In this document: positions 7,339-14,721 of the stretch, in pieces
How positions within the stretch are numbered: the first letter of the stretch is position 1
How the letters are laid out: each line of letters begins with the position of its first letter
Source: Sphingobium sp.
GTDB lineage: Bacteria > Pseudomonadota > Alphaproteobacteria > Sphingomonadales > Sphingomonadaceae
Direction of reading: 5' to 3'
Length of the DNA stretch: 14,721 nt
NCBI GenBank assembly: GCA_030148625.1
Contig: JASBTC010000205.1
Location: 1-14,721 of the forward strand
Notes under the pieces: generated by a model
The model's input: the letters and a program-made list of their open reading frames with translations, nothing else
Database searches by the model: none
Told to the model about the DNA's origin: nothing
Position numbers and translations under genes: made by a program

Positions 7339-8364
7339 TCACGGCAGCAGCAGGCTGGCATCACCATAGGAGTAGAAGCGATAATCATGGTCGATGGCAT
7401 GCGCATAGGCCGACCGCATCCGATCCAGCCCCATCAGTGCCGACACCAGCATGAACAAGGTCGATCGGGGAAGATGGAAATTGGTCATCAGCCCGTCGAT
7501 CCCGCGAAAGCGATAGCCCGGCGTGATGAAGATCGCGGTATCGCCTTCGAACGGCCGGATCACACCGTCCGCATCGGCCGCGCTTTCGATCAGCCGTAAT
7601 GAGGTGGTGCCGACCGCGATCAGCCGACCGCCACCCGCCCGCACGGCGTTCAGCCGGTCGGCGGTCGGTGCGTCGATCCGCCCCCATTCGGCATGCATGG
7701 CATGATCGTCGGTGTCGTCGACCTTGACCGGCAGGAACGTCCCCGCACCGACATGCAATGTCAGCGTCGCCGTTTCGATTCCCGCCACCGCAAGCGCCTC
7801 GGCAAGCGCAGGCGTGAAATGCAGTGCGGCCGTCGGCGCCGCGACGGCCCCCGCCTCGCGCGCGAACATCGTCTGATAGTCGTCGGCATCGCGCGCATCG
7901 GCGGTGCGGCGCGCGGCGATATAGGGCGGCAAAGGCATGCGTCCGGCACGTTCCAGCAGCAGCTCGACCGGCTCGTCACCGGCAAAGTCGAGTGCGAAGC
8001 TGCCATCGGCGCCGCGCGCGGAAGCCGTCGCGAAGACGCCGGCGCCGAAGTCGATCGCGTCGTCCTCATGCAGCCGCTTCGCATTGCGGATGAACGCGCG
8101 CCAGCGCCGTGGCCCTTCCCTTTTGTGGAGGGTCGCGCCGATGCGTGCCTCGCCGCGCCGGCCCTCGAGCTGGGCGGGAATCACGCGGGTATCGTTGAAC
8201 ACCAGCATGTCACCGGCCCGAAGCAGTCCCGGCAGGTCGCTCACCTGCTGGTCGGCCATGCCGGCGCCATCGACCACCAGCATCCGCGCGCTGTCACGCG
8301 GATCGGCGGGGCGAAGCGCGATGCGTTCGGCGGGCAGCGCGAAATCGAACAGGTCGACGCGCAT
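7339..8364 (-). CDS. queA: S-adenosylmethionine:tRNA ribosyltransferase-isomerase
   Basis: A 341-residue enzyme that transfers and isomerises the ribosyl group of AdoMet onto preQ1-modified tRNA to give epoxyqueuosine, the step after Tgt. Family blocks seen: [12 protein letters not shown] at 18-29, [11 protein letters not shown] at 54-64, AAPTAALHF at 175-183, LHVGAGTF at 203-210, GTTSLRLIE at 252-260, [11 protein letters not shown] at 294-304 and the closing [13 protein letters not shown] at 328-340. Length and block order are those of a complete QueA. The start codon overlaps the stop of the peptidyl-prolyl isomerase gene by one base (TAATG), so the two are translationally coupled. The EF-hand gene follows after 11 nt. 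Confidence 0.97.
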   Translation of the reverse strand: MRVDLFDFALPAERIALRPADPRDSARMLVVDGAGMADQQVSDLPGLLRAGDMLVFNDTRVIPAQLEGRRGEARIGATLHKREGPRRWRAFIRNAKRLHEDDAIDFGAGVFATASARGADGSFALDFAGDEPVELLLERAGRMPLPPYIAARRTADARDADDYQTMFAREAGAVAAPTAALHFTPALAEALAVAGIETATLTLHVGAGTFLPVKVDDTDDHAMHAEWGRIDAPTADRLNAVRAGGGRLIAVGTTSLRLIESAADADGVIRPFEGDTAIFITPGYRFRGIDGLMTNFHLPRSTLFMLVSALMGLDRMRSAYAHAIDHDYRFYSYGDASLLLP

Positions 8365-9128
8365 TATTTAGGCGGGGTCTGCGCCTCTTGCGCCGGCGGC
8401 GCCACGGCAGCGGCGGCGGGCGCAGGCACGCCCTGCGCCGCCATCGAGGCACGCACGATCTTGCTCGGATTGGCCGGCGGTTCGCCGCGCTCGATCGCAT
8501 CGACATATTCCATGCCCGCGATCACCCGCCCGAAAGCGGTGTATTTCCGGTCGAGCGCGCCGCGCGGCATGAACATGATGAAGAACTGGCTGTTGGCGCT
8601 GTCCGGGCTGTCCGCGCGCGCGGCGGAAACCGTGCCGCGAAGGTGCGGCAGCAGGCTGAACTCGGACTTGACGTCGGGCAGGTCGGATCCGCCCGTCCCG
8701 GTCCCCGTCGGATCACCGGTCTGGGCCATGAAGCCGTCGATCACCCGGTGGAAGATCACGCCATTATAGAAGCCGCGATTGACCAGGGTCTTGATCCGCT
8801 CGACATGCGCTGGCGCAATGTCCGGGCGAAGCTGGATGGTGACGCGTCCGCCGGTCGAAAGATCGAGATAGAGGATATTCCCCTGATCGGTCTCAGGCGC
8901 GGGCGCGGGCTTGGGCACAGTCAGGTTGACCGGCGGTGGCGCAGGCGGTGCGGGTGGCGCAGCCGGAGCAGCTTCGGGTGCCGGCGTCGCGGGCGCGGCT
9001 TCGGGCGCTGGCGTCGTGGGCGCAGCTTCGGGCACCGGCGGTGCCGGCGCGGCCTCGGGTTGCTGCGCCGTCGCCGGAGCGACCGCCATCAACCCGGCGA
9101 GCGCGATCAGAAAAAGCTTCGAACGCAT
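8364..9128 (-). CDS. exported peptidyl-prolyl cis-trans isomerase (cyclophilin type)
   Basis: From the ATG at 9128 (GAGGA at 9138-9134 upstream) this is a 254-residue protein. Residues 1-21 form a signal peptide ([21 protein letters not shown]). An Ala/Pro-rich linker at about 22-80 contains four 9-residue PEAAP repeats. The cyclophilin domain runs from about 84 to 228: FHRVI at 126-130 with the catalytic Arg128, [16 protein letters not shown] at 132-147, SANSQFFI at 177-184 and AFGRVIAGM at 198-206. It should catalyse proline isomerisation in the periplasm, or at the membrane if the signal is uncleaved. The Ala/Pro tail after 230 is also low in complexity. A TTG start at 9173 is possible but would spoil the signal peptide. 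TTGCAC (9173-9168) and GATTTT (9150-9145), 17 nt apart, could be an internal promoter. It sits between coaD and queA. Confidence 0.94.
   Translation of the reverse strand: MRSKLFLIALAGLMAVAPATAQQPEAAPAPPVPEAAPTTPAPEAAPATPAPEAAPAAPPAPPAPPPVNLTVPKPAPAPETDQGNILYLDLSTGGRVTIQLRPDIAPAHVERIKTLVNRGFYNGVIFHRVIDGFMAQTGDPTGTGTGGSDLPDVKSEFSLLPHLRGTVSAARADSPDSANSQFFIMFMPRGALDRKYTAFGRVIAGMEYVDAIERGEPPANPSKIVRASMAAQGVPAPAAAAVAPPAQEAQTPPK
8952..9059 (-). repeat. four imperfect 27-bp tandem repeats coding PEAAP-containing 9-mers
   Basis: The linker of the cyclophilin gene is made of four consecutive 9-codon units, each beginning PEAAP (protein residues 24-59), for example PEAAPTTPA and PEAAPATPA. The DNA units are similar but not identical. 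They could vary in copy number by slippage and so change the length of the periplasmic spacer. Confidence 0.8.
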
Positions 9129-9195
9129 GTTTGTCCTCGATCCCAAAATCTGTTCCGGTCCATGAAAGTGCAAGGCTGAGCCGCGGCTGAACGCG

Positions 9196-9702
9196 TCAGC
9201 TCCCTTTGCGCCCGATCGTCTCGACGCGCGCGCGCACCTCGGTCTCGACCGAGGGTGTCACGAAACGCGAGATGTTGCCGCCATAGATCGCGATTTCCTT
9301 GACCAGCCGCGACGCGATCGGCTGGAGCGAGACGTCAGCCATCAGGAAGACCGTTTCGATCCGATCGTTCAGCTGCTGGTTCATACCCGCCATCTGATAT
9401 TCATACTCGAAATCCGCGACGGCGCGCAGCCCCCGGACGATCATCGACGCGCCTTCGCGCTCGGCGAAGTCCATCAGCAGCGAATCGAACGAGACGACGG
9501 TGATTGCCCCGCCAATTCCCGCCACTTCGCGCTGGACCATCGCCATACGCTCCTCGACCGAGAACATCGGCGATTTTGACGGATTGGTCGTGACCCCGAT
9601 CACCAGCCGGTCGACGAGCTTCGCGCCGCGGCGGATGATATCCATATGGCCCAGGGTGACCGGATCGAAGGTTCCCGGATACACTCCAACGCGGTCGGTC
9701 AT
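9196..9702 (-). CDS. coaD: phosphopantetheine adenylyltransferase
   Basis: A 168-residue nucleotidyltransferase that joins ATP and 4'-phosphopantetheine to make dephospho-CoA, the fourth step of CoA synthesis. Motifs: GVYPGTFDPVTLGHMDII at 6-23, containing the T/H-x-G-H ATP-binding signature at about 16-19; MIVRGLRAVADFEYEYQMA at 87-105; and the C-terminal SRLVKEIA at 131-138, a variant of the usual SS-x-L-[VI]-[KR]-E block. The length is normal for bacterial CoaD. The start codon overlaps the ispA stop by one base (TGATG), showing close coupling with the upstream gene; the cyclophilin gene begins 67 nt downstream. Confidence 0.97.
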   Translation of the reverse strand: MTDRVGVYPGTFDPVTLGHMDIIRRGAKLVDRLVIGVTTNPSKSPMFSVEERMAMVQREVAGIGGAITVVSFDSLLMDFAEREGASMIVRGLRAVADFEYEYQMAGMNQQLNDRIETVFLMADVSLQPIASRLVKEIAIYGGNISRFVTPSVETEVRARVETIGRKGS

Positions 9703-10619
9703 CAGCGATCCCTTTCAACGACATAGCGCGCAAGCGCGCGAAGCAGATCGGCCTCCGGGCCATAGCTGCGCAGATGATCGACGGCCTGCGTCACCAGCGC
9801 CGCGGCCTGTTCGCGCGCACGATCGACCCCAAGCAGCGACAGGAAAGTCGCCTTGCCCGCGGCGGCATCCTTGTTGAGCGCCTTGCCCGCCACGGCTTCG
9901 TCACCCTCGACGTCGAGCAGATCGTCGGCGATCTGGAATGCCAGGCCAAGGTCCCGCGCATAACCGCGCAACCCGGTCCGTCCCTCGGGCGGCACGCGCC
10001 CCAGGATCGCGCCAGCTTCCACCGCGATGCCGATCAGCGCGCCGGTTTTCATCTGCTGCAGACGCGTGACGGTCTGCAGGTCGAAACCGCCATGTTCGGC
10101 GGCAAGATCCATCATCTGCCCGCCGGCCATGCCGCTGGGGCCGCTGGCGCGCGCCAGTTCGAGCATCAGTTCCGAACGGACGAACGGATCGGGGCTCGTC
10201 GCATCGTCGCCCAGCATCTCGAAGGCGAGCGCGTGGAGCGAATCGCCCGCCAGGATCGCGGTCGCTTCGTCGAACGCCTTGTGAACGGTCGGTTTGCCGC
10301 GACGCATATCGTCATCGTCCATCGCGGGCAGATCGTCATGGACCAGCGAATAGACATGGATGCATTCGATCGCGGTCGCGGTTCGGATCGCGCGCTGCCG
10401 ATCGACATTGAACAATTCGGCGGTGGCCACGGTCAGCAGCGGACGGATGCGCTTGCCGCCGCCGATCGCGGCCTGGCGCAGGGCTTCGTACAGCGGCCTG
10501 CGGGGATCTTCGGGCACGCGCAACAACAGGTCGAACTGGCGGTCGATATCGACCGCCACGCGTTCCATCGCCAGCTTCAGGTTGAGCGTGGCGCCGGCCA
10601 TCGCGGAATCAGCCAGCAT
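9702..10619 (-). CDS. ispA: farnesyl diphosphate synthase (polyprenyl synthetase family)
   Basis: A 305-residue all-helical trans-prenyltransferase (299 if begun at the ATG at 10601). GGGKRIRP at 53-60 binds the diphosphate. The first Asp-rich motif DDLPAMD is at 95-101 within HVYSLVHDDLPAMDDDDMRR, and the second, DDLLD, is at 232-236 within FQIADDLLD. The residues just before the first motif (YS at 90-91) match E. coli IspA, which favours C15 farnesyl diphosphate, the precursor of undecaprenyl-PP, quinones and other isoprenoids; GGPP synthesis cannot be excluded. The chosen ATG at 10619 overlaps the end of xseB by 11 nt. The alternative at 10601 would start 7 nt after xseB. Neither has a clear ribosome binding site, which fits coupling to xseB. 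Confidence 0.93.
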   Translation of the reverse strand: MLADSAMAGATLNLKLAMERVAVDIDRQFDLLLRVPEDPRRPLYEALRQAAIGGGKRIRPLLTVATAELFNVDRQRAIRTATAIECIHVYSLVHDDLPAMDDDDMRRGKPTVHKAFDEATAILAGDSLHALAFEMLGDDATSPDPFVRSELMLELARASGPSGMAGGQMMDLAAEHGGFDLQTVTRLQQMKTGALIGIAVEAGAILGRVPPEGRTGLRGYARDLGLAFQIADDLLDVEGDEAVAGKALNKDAAAGKATFLSLLGVDRAREQAAALVTQAVDHLRSYGPEADLLRALARYVVERDR

Positions 10620-10860
10620 CGAAGGGCGTCGTCCCGGCCGGTCGACCGTCGGCACCCAGGCTGATCTTCTCGATCCGGGCCTGCGCATCGGAAAGCCGCT
10701 TCTCGCATTGCGCGCGAAGCCGATCCCCCTCCGCATAGAGAGTGATCGATTCGTCGAGCGACGCCTCACCGCTCTCCAACCGCGAGACGATCGTCTCGAG
10801 CCGCTTCAGCGCATCCTCGAAGGAGAGGCCCGCAAGGTCTTCAGTGGTCGTTTCACCCAT
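10609..10860 (-). CDS. xseB: exodeoxyribonuclease VII small subunit
   Basis: An 83-residue helical protein beginning MGETTTEDLAGLSFEDALKR, followed by LETIVSRLESGEASLDESI and LYAEGDRLRAQCEKRLSDAQ, the recognised XseB pattern. With XseA it forms the enzyme that degrades single-stranded DNA in repair and recombination; xseA is not in the window. A longer frame upstream (to 11217) exists but runs into the neighbouring DUF1330 gene and is not coding-like. The gene is first in the series with ispA and coaD, a common alphaproteobacterial xseB-ispA pairing. A promoter candidate directly upstream would produce a leaderless message. Confidence 0.95.
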   Translation of the reverse strand: MGETTTEDLAGLSFEDALKRLETIVSRLESGEASLDESITLYAEGDRLRAQCEKRLSDAQARIEKISLGADGRPAGTTPFDAG

Positions 10861-10866
10861 GGTGCC

Positions 10867-10896
10867 GCTATGGCTGAGTGGGCCGGGTGGGGTCAA
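10867..10896 (-). promoter_or_regulatory. candidate promoter for the xseB-ispA-coaD series
   Basis: On the minus strand TTGACC (10896-10891) and CATAGC (10872-10867) are 18 nt apart. The -10 element ends 6 nt before the xseB ATG, so transcription would start at or next to the A of ATG (10860). No Shine-Dalgarno sequence precedes xseB, in line with a leaderless transcript. The -35 is good and the -10 is only partial. Confidence 0.4.
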
Positions 10897-10964
10897 GCAA
10901 AGCTGCGCGAACGCAACCCGGAACCCGCATGCCGGGGATCGAACCAGGCCCCGCTCAGGACCAT
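10893..10964 (-). CDS. possible 23-codon small ORF at the end of the DUF1330 gene
   Basis: ATG at 10964 overlaps the last codons of the DUF1330 gene and reads MVLSGAWFDPRHAGSGLR, then SRSFA, before TGA at 10893-10895, which lies inside the putative xseB -35 box. It could be a small protein, a fragment of an older gene, or chance. There is no clear ribosome binding site, though the ribosomes ending DUF1330 would be close by. The same bases contain a T-arm-like stretch (10930-10945) that is not part of any tRNA. Low certainty. Confidence 0.2.
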   Translation of the reverse strand: MVLSGAWFDPRHAGSGLRSRSFA

Positions 10965-11251
10965 GGATCGCCATCGACGAGCAAGACGGGCCCGGTGGTC
11001 GACGAAAAACGGTCTCCCACGATTTCCAGATACTCCGGCGAGAGGCGCCACGCCTCAAAGGCGTCCTCGTCGGGAAATGCCATGATGATGACCTTGTCAC
11101 CCACCCATTCGCCCTCGACGACGCGGGGTTTGTCCCGCATCGCCAGAACCTTGCCCTGAAACTTCTTGAAAACGGCGCCGAAGTTTCTCTGGTAACGCTT
11201 GTAGGTGATACGGTCATCGATGGTGATCAACGCAACTGCGTAAACGGTCAT
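10955..11251 (-). CDS. DUF1330 domain-containing protein
   Basis: A 98-residue protein of the ferredoxin-like alpha/beta barrel type. The opening MTVYAVALITIDDRITYKRY and the segment VIIMAFPDEDAFEAWRLSPE are typical of DUF1330 (PF07045), a family related to dimeric alpha-beta barrel proteins and without an assigned activity. Its ATG overlaps the stop of the acyl-CoA ligase gene by four bases (ATGA, 11248-11251), so the two are translated in a coupled way and may serve the same pathway. It is the last gene of that series. Confidence 0.9.
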   Translation of the reverse strand: MTVYAVALITIDDRITYKRYQRNFGAVFKKFQGKVLAMRDKPRVVEGEWVGDKVIIMAFPDEDAFEAWRLSPEYLEIVGDRFSSTTGPVLLVDGDPWS

Positions 11252-12939
11252 GCTCCACCCGATCGCTTCGCCCGCTCCTCCTCCACCAGCTCCTTGCGGC
11301 TGAGCTTGCCGACCAGCGTCTTGGGCAGGCTTTCCCGCACCTCGACCGCGGCGACGCGCTCATGCTTGCCGAGCTGCGGATTCAGCCAGGCCTTCAATTC
11401 CTCTCCGCTTACCCCCACCGTGCCATTAAGCGTCACGAACGCCTTCGGCACTTCGCCGTGATATTCGTCCGGAATTCCGATCACAAGCGCCTCTTTCACC
11501 GCCGGGTGACGATAAAGCACATCTTCCACCTGACTCGGAAACACCTTGAATCCGCCGACCGCGATCATGTCCTTCAGCCGATCGACGATGCGGATATAGC
11601 CATCGGCATCGATCTCGCCGACATCGCCGGTCCGCAGATAGCCGTCGACAAAGACCTCGGCATCGGCGTCGGGGCGCTGCCAATAGCCTTTCATGACCTG
11701 CGGTCCGGCAAACACGATCTCTCCAGGTTCTCCAGCCGCAGGCGGCTTGCGCGGATCCTCCTTGTCGACCAGCTTCACGAAGGTGCCGGGTATCGGCTGG
11801 CCGATCGTGCCGGACCTGCCGGCGCCGTCATATGGATTGGTCGAGACCACCCCCGCGCTTTCGGTCAGCCCATAGCCCTCGACAACGCGCGCGCCCGTCC
11901 GTGCCTCGAAACGCTGTTTGAGCGCGTCCGGCAACGGCGCGCCACCCGAGATACAGACGCGCAGCGACGAAAAGTCGGTGCGCTCGACATGCGGATGATC
12001 GAGCAGCGCCTGGTACATTGTGGGCACACCCGGCAACGCCGTCGCCTTGATCCGCTCGATCAGGGCGAGCGTCTGCGCGGCATCGAAGCGCGGCAGCATC
12101 GCGATCATGCCACCGCGCTGCACCGTCCGGTTGAGCACGCAGGTGTTGGCGAAGACGTGGAAAAAGGGCAGCACGCCGACGATCCGATCGGCCTCGTCCT
12201 GCCAGGGATCGATCGCATTCACCTGCCGCGCATTGGCGGTCAGATTCTGGTGGGTGAGCATCGCACCCTTGGGTGTACCGGTCGTCCCGCCGGTATATTG
12301 GATCAATGCCACGTCGCGCACCGGATCGATCGACGGCGCCACACAGACACCATCATTCGCGATCAGCGCGGAAAAGCTGGTGATACGCGGATCCGCCGGA
12401 CGCGCGGACACTTCGGCACGCCGGAACATCCGATAGAGCAGCGACTTGCCCGCCGGCAGTGCACCCGCCACCGATCCGACCACGATCCGCTCCAGCCGGG
12501 AACGCTCCATCACCTTGAGCGCGGTGGGCAGCAATGCCGTCGCCGACAGGGTGAAGAGCAGCCTGATGCCCGAATCCTCGACCTGATGGGCCAGTTCATC
12601 GGCGGTGTAGAGCGGCGAGAAATTGACCACCGTCGCGCCGAGCTTCAGCGCGCCATAATAGGCGGCCAGATAGTGCGGGACATTGGGCAGGAAGAGCCCG
12701 ACCCTGTCGCCCGACGCGATACCGAGCTTCGCCAGTCCGCATGCCACGCGATTGGCGCCATCCAGCGTCTCGGCATAGCTGTAGCGCCGCCCCATGAAAT
12801 CGATCAGCGGCGCATCCGGCCAGCGCTCCGCGCTCGCTTCCAGCATGGCGGGCAGGGAAAGCGGCGCGAAGCTGCGATCCCATGCACCCTGGTGATCGTA
12901 ATGGGTTGTCCAGATCGGGGGCTCGGCGCTCATTGACAT
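11248..12939 (-). CDS. long-chain fatty acid--CoA ligase (AMP-forming)
   Basis: A 563-residue ANL-superfamily enzyme that activates a carboxylic acid as an acyl-adenylate and then as a CoA thioester. The P-loop YTGGTTGTPKG is at 215-225, SGGAPLP at 331-337, EGYGLTES at 354-361, GYLRTGD with the ribose-binding Asp at 433-439, the hinge DRLKDMIAVGGFKVFPSQVE at 453-472, and the catalytic Lys545 in TLVGKLSRKEL. The layout is that of FadD-like long-chain ligases, but chain-length preference cannot be read from sequence. The ATG at 12939 was chosen because an extension to 13005 would overlap the MBL gene; the ATG at 12933 is also possible. The MBL hydrolase gene ends 25 nt upstream and DUF1330 overlaps the end, so the three are probably one operon for an acyl substrate. 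Confidence 0.94.
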   Translation of the reverse strand: MSMSAEPPIWTTHYDHQGAWDRSFAPLSLPAMLEASAERWPDAPLIDFMGRRYSYAETLDGANRVACGLAKLGIASGDRVGLFLPNVPHYLAAYYGALKLGATVVNFSPLYTADELAHQVEDSGIRLLFTLSATALLPTALKVMERSRLERIVVGSVAGALPAGKSLLYRMFRRAEVSARPADPRITSFSALIANDGVCVAPSIDPVRDVALIQYTGGTTGTPKGAMLTHQNLTANARQVNAIDPWQDEADRIVGVLPFFHVFANTCVLNRTVQRGGMIAMLPRFDAAQTLALIERIKATALPGVPTMYQALLDHPHVERTDFSSLRVCISGGAPLPDALKQRFEARTGARVVEGYGLTESAGVVSTNPYDGAGRSGTIGQPIPGTFVKLVDKEDPRKPPAAGEPGEIVFAGPQVMKGYWQRPDADAEVFVDGYLRTGDVGEIDADGYIRIVDRLKDMIAVGGFKVFPSQVEDVLYRHPAVKEALVIGIPDEYHGEVPKAFVTLNGTVGVSGEELKAWLNPQLGKHERVAAVEVRESLPKTLVGKLSRKELVEEERAKRSGGA

Positions 12940-12964
12940 CAGTGTAAGCGGCACCCCCTCAGCG

Positions 12965-14041
12965 TCAAGCGGCGCGGAACCACCACACCCCGTCACGCAC
13001 CTCACGAACCGCGCGGCCCGTCACTTCGAGATGGCGAAGGTGCGACAACGCCTCGCCCGAGGCAAGGCCGAGCACGCTCTGGTCGATCACGCGCCGGAAC
13101 AGCTTCACGAAACAATCCACCGCGCGACGCGGTTCTTCCAGGAACACGGCCAGTTCGTCCAGCCGCTCCTCATGCTCTCCCCGCAGCGCTTGCAGTCGCG
13201 CATGCAGCCCCCGGAACGGCTCGCCATGGGCAGGCAGCACCAGCAGATCATCGGGCAGGCCGAGCAGCTTGTCGATCGAGGCCAGCCAGTCGCCCAGCGG
13301 ATCGCCTTCCGGTTCGGCCGCCCCCAAGGACACGTTCGAGCTGATCCGCGGCAGCACCTGATCGCCGGAGATCATGAGACCCTGCGCATCGTTGATCAGG
13401 CAGGCATGTTCCGGACTGTGACCACAGCCGGTGACGACGTGCCATTGGGCCCCGCCGATCGCGATCGCCTCACCATCCTGGATCCTGCGATAGCCCGTCG
13501 GCAGCGGCGCAACCATCTGCTGCATCCGCCCCCAGCCTTCCTTGCGGGAAGCGTCGATCTGATCGTCGCTCCACCCGGCGGCACGACGCATCGCGACCAC
13601 ATCGTCGGGCAAGGTATCGCGCGCATCGGCGCGCGAAAGCTGTGCGGTCAGCCATTCGCCCCGCGTCATCCAGATCCGTCCGCCGTCGCGTGCCGCCAGT
13701 CGCCCCGCCAGGCCGATATGATCGGGATGAAAATGGGTGCCGATCACGCGAGTGACCTTCACATCCGCCAGCGGGCCGGCAAAGACCGCATCCCAATCCT
13801 CGCGGCAAATCGGGATATCCACGCCGGTATCGCAGATCGCGACGCCGTCGCCATCGTCGAGCACCCAGCAATTGATGTGGCCGAGCGATCCGGGAAAGCG
13901 GATCCGCGCCCATTTCACGCCCGTGGCGAGCTCGTGCAGCGTACCGGGCTCCGGGGCAAAGCGCCCGAGAGGATAGGTCAGCCCCCTGAAACTGGTCCCG
14001 ACAAAGCTCTCGTCCTGCGTCAGTGACGCATCGGGCGACAT
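12965..14041 (-). CDS. MBL-fold metallo-hydrolase with C-terminal winged-helix domain
   Basis: From the ATG at 14041 this is a 358-residue protein. The metallo-beta-lactamase fold shows DTG at 71-73, THFHPDH (H-x-H-x-D-H) at 102-108, His208 in CGHSPEH, Asp227 in SGDQVLP and His272 in PAHGEP, a complete set for a two-metal site. Residues from about 285 to 358 (ending HLEVTGRAVREVRDGVWWF) resemble the small winged-helix domain found in LACTB2-like members. Substrates of this subgroup range from thioesters to RNA and cannot be decided here; the acyl-CoA ligase that follows 25 nt downstream makes a thioester or ester plausible. A GTG at 14077 would lengthen it by 12 residues and overlap trcR; the ATG lies 13 nt after the trcR stop. 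Neither has a clear ribosome binding site. Confidence 0.9.
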   Translation of the reverse strand: MSPDASLTQDESFVGTSFRGLTYPLGRFAPEPGTLHELATGVKWARIRFPGSLGHINCWVLDDGDGVAICDTGVDIPICREDWDAVFAGPLADVKVTRVIGTHFHPDHIGLAGRLAARDGGRIWMTRGEWLTAQLSRADARDTLPDDVVAMRRAAGWSDDQIDASRKEGWGRMQQMVAPLPTGYRRIQDGEAIAIGGAQWHVVTGCGHSPEHACLINDAQGLMISGDQVLPRISSNVSLGAAEPEGDPLGDWLASIDKLLGLPDDLLVLPAHGEPFRGLHARLQALRGEHEERLDELAVFLEEPRRAVDCFVKLFRRVIDQSVLGLASGEALSHLRHLEVTGRAVREVRDGVWWFRAA

Positions 14042-14054
14042 GTCGGGCGCGGCG

Positions 14055-14721
14055 TTATCGCTTGAAGAGCGAGTCACGCGTCAGCTCGACGGGAGCGGGC
14101 GGCGCCTCCTCGGCGTTCAGCGCCGCTTCCGCTTCGCGGGCGGCCGCATCGCGTTCGGCGCGAAGCTCTTCGATCAGCGCGGCACGGTCGCCGTCGATGC
14201 GGTTGTCGGTCGGCGCTTCGATGCCGGCCTTCTTGGCGGCGCGCGTGACCAGCGCATCGAGCTCGCGTTGCGAGCACAGGCCCAGCGTTACCGGGTCCTT
14301 CGGGATGATGTTGGCGATGTTCCAGTGGCTCCGCTCTCGGATCGCCTGGATGGTGGTGCGCGTGGTGCCGATCAGCTTGCCGATCGCGCCGTCCGAGATC
14401 TCGGGATGATTGCGGATGATCCAGGCGATGCCGTCGGGCTTGTCCTGACGCTTGGAAACCGGCGTATAGCGCGGTCCCTTGGTGCGGCGGATCTGATCGG
14501 GGCCCTTCTGCATCTTCAGGGTATAGCCCGGATCGGCCTGCCCCTTCTCGATCTCCTCCATCGTCAGCTCATGCGCGCGAACGGGGTCGCGGCCGGTCAG
14601 CTTGGTCGAGGCGGTCTCGTCGGCGATGGCCTGGACCTCGAGCACGTGGAGGCCGCAGAAATCGGCGATCTGGCGGAAGCTCAAGGAGCTGTTGTCGACC
14701 AGCCAGCTGGCGGTCGCGCTC
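14055..14721 (-). CDS. trcR: cell-cycle transcriptional regulator TrcR (DUF1013), 5' end outside window
   Basis: 222 codons are present and the frame stays open to base 14721, so the N-terminus (probably only a few residues) lies outside. The visible start, SATASWLVDNSSLSFRQIAD followed by FCGLHVLEVQAIAD, is characteristic of DUF1013 proteins, called TrcR after work in Caulobacter. Two helix-turn-helix-like parts are seen: the N-terminal one and a central one around GAIGKLIGTTRTTIQAIRER, followed by WNIANIIPKDPVTLGLCSQR. The C-terminal third is Ala/Glu-rich and helical. The family is nearly confined to Alphaproteobacteria and is described as a DNA/RNA-polymerase-associated regulator of cell-cycle genes. 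The MBL gene follows after 13 nt. A TTG at 14684 is inside the gene and is not the start. Confidence 0.92.
   Translation of the reverse strand, partial: SATASWLVDNSSLSFRQIADFCGLHVLEVQAIADETASTKLTGRDPVRAHELTMEEIEKGQADPGYTLKMQKGPDQIRRTKGPRYTPVSKRQDKPDGIAWIIRNHPEISDGAIGKLIGTTRTTIQAIRERSHWNIANIIPKDPVTLGLCSQRELDALVTRAAKKAGIEAPTDNRIDGDRAALIEELRAERDAAAREAEAALNAEEAPPAPVELTRDSLFKR

Noticed and set aside
10930..10945. tRNA T-arm-like sequence (GGTTCGATCCCCGGCA on the minus strand), possible tRNA or attachment site
   Set aside because: The T-stem has a central mismatch, no other tRNA arms exist upstream (that DNA codes for DUF1330), and no integrase or element border is near.
11362..12936. 524-codon plus-strand frame opposite the acyl-CoA ligase
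   Set aside because: Mirror frame of a gene with full ANL motifs; His/Arg-rich translation without domains.
12940..13005. N-terminal extension of the acyl-CoA ligase to 13005
   Set aside because: It would overlap the end of the MBL gene and adds a stretch (MRCVTGCGG...) unlike ligase N-termini.

Overview
The window is a GC-rich alphaproteobacterial chromosome segment, most likely from a sphingomonad (Sphingomonas or a close relative). Three things point there: the strong third-position GC bias, the presence of a DUF1013/TrcR-type regulator, and the xseB-ispA-coaD-cyclophilin-queA gene order together with tgt. It is densely coding, mostly on the minus strand, and looks largely chromosomal. 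I see no phage, transposase, CRISPR array, rRNA or intact tRNA gene.

Left part (1-4350): the N-terminal part of a SapC-family gene runs off the left edge. It is followed by an FAD-linked oxidoreductase of the D-lactate/D-2-hydroxyglutarate dehydrogenase type on the same strand. Divergent from that are a small secreted four-cysteine protein of unknown function, a DEAD-box RNA helicase with a long charged tail, and a GNAT acetyltransferase only 4 nt behind the helicase. A 31-bp perfect inverted repeat (REP/BIME-like) sits between the convergent acetyltransferase and tgt.

Middle part (4463-10860): the two queuosine genes tgt and queA lie on the minus strand. They are separated by a MarR regulator, a divergent GNAT acetyltransferase and a secreted EF-hand protein. 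A 19-bp palindrome directly against the acetyltransferase start codon looks like the MarR operator. Upstream of queA the minus-strand series xseB > ispA > coaD > peptidyl-prolyl isomerase > queA > EF-hand protein is tightly packed. Three of its junctions are 1-nt or 11-nt overlaps, so it is probably transcribed largely as one unit. It combines isoprenoid, CoA, DNA-repair, protein-folding and tRNA-modification functions.

Right part (10955-14721): a minus-strand series of trcR (entering from the right edge), an MBL-fold hydrolase, a long-chain acyl-CoA ligase and a DUF1330 protein. The last two overlap by ATGA, which suggests a fatty-acid or acyl-substrate pathway.

The observation I rate highest is in Tgt. 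The three zinc-binding cysteines expected from the family are absent and the segment is shortened by about three residues, while the catalytic and preQ1-pocket residues and the fourth zinc ligand (His) remain. The next most interesting are the MarR/GNAT divergon with its operator and possible leaderless start, the REP-like element, and a possible terminator in the leader of the helicase gene. I found no clearly new multi-gene system.
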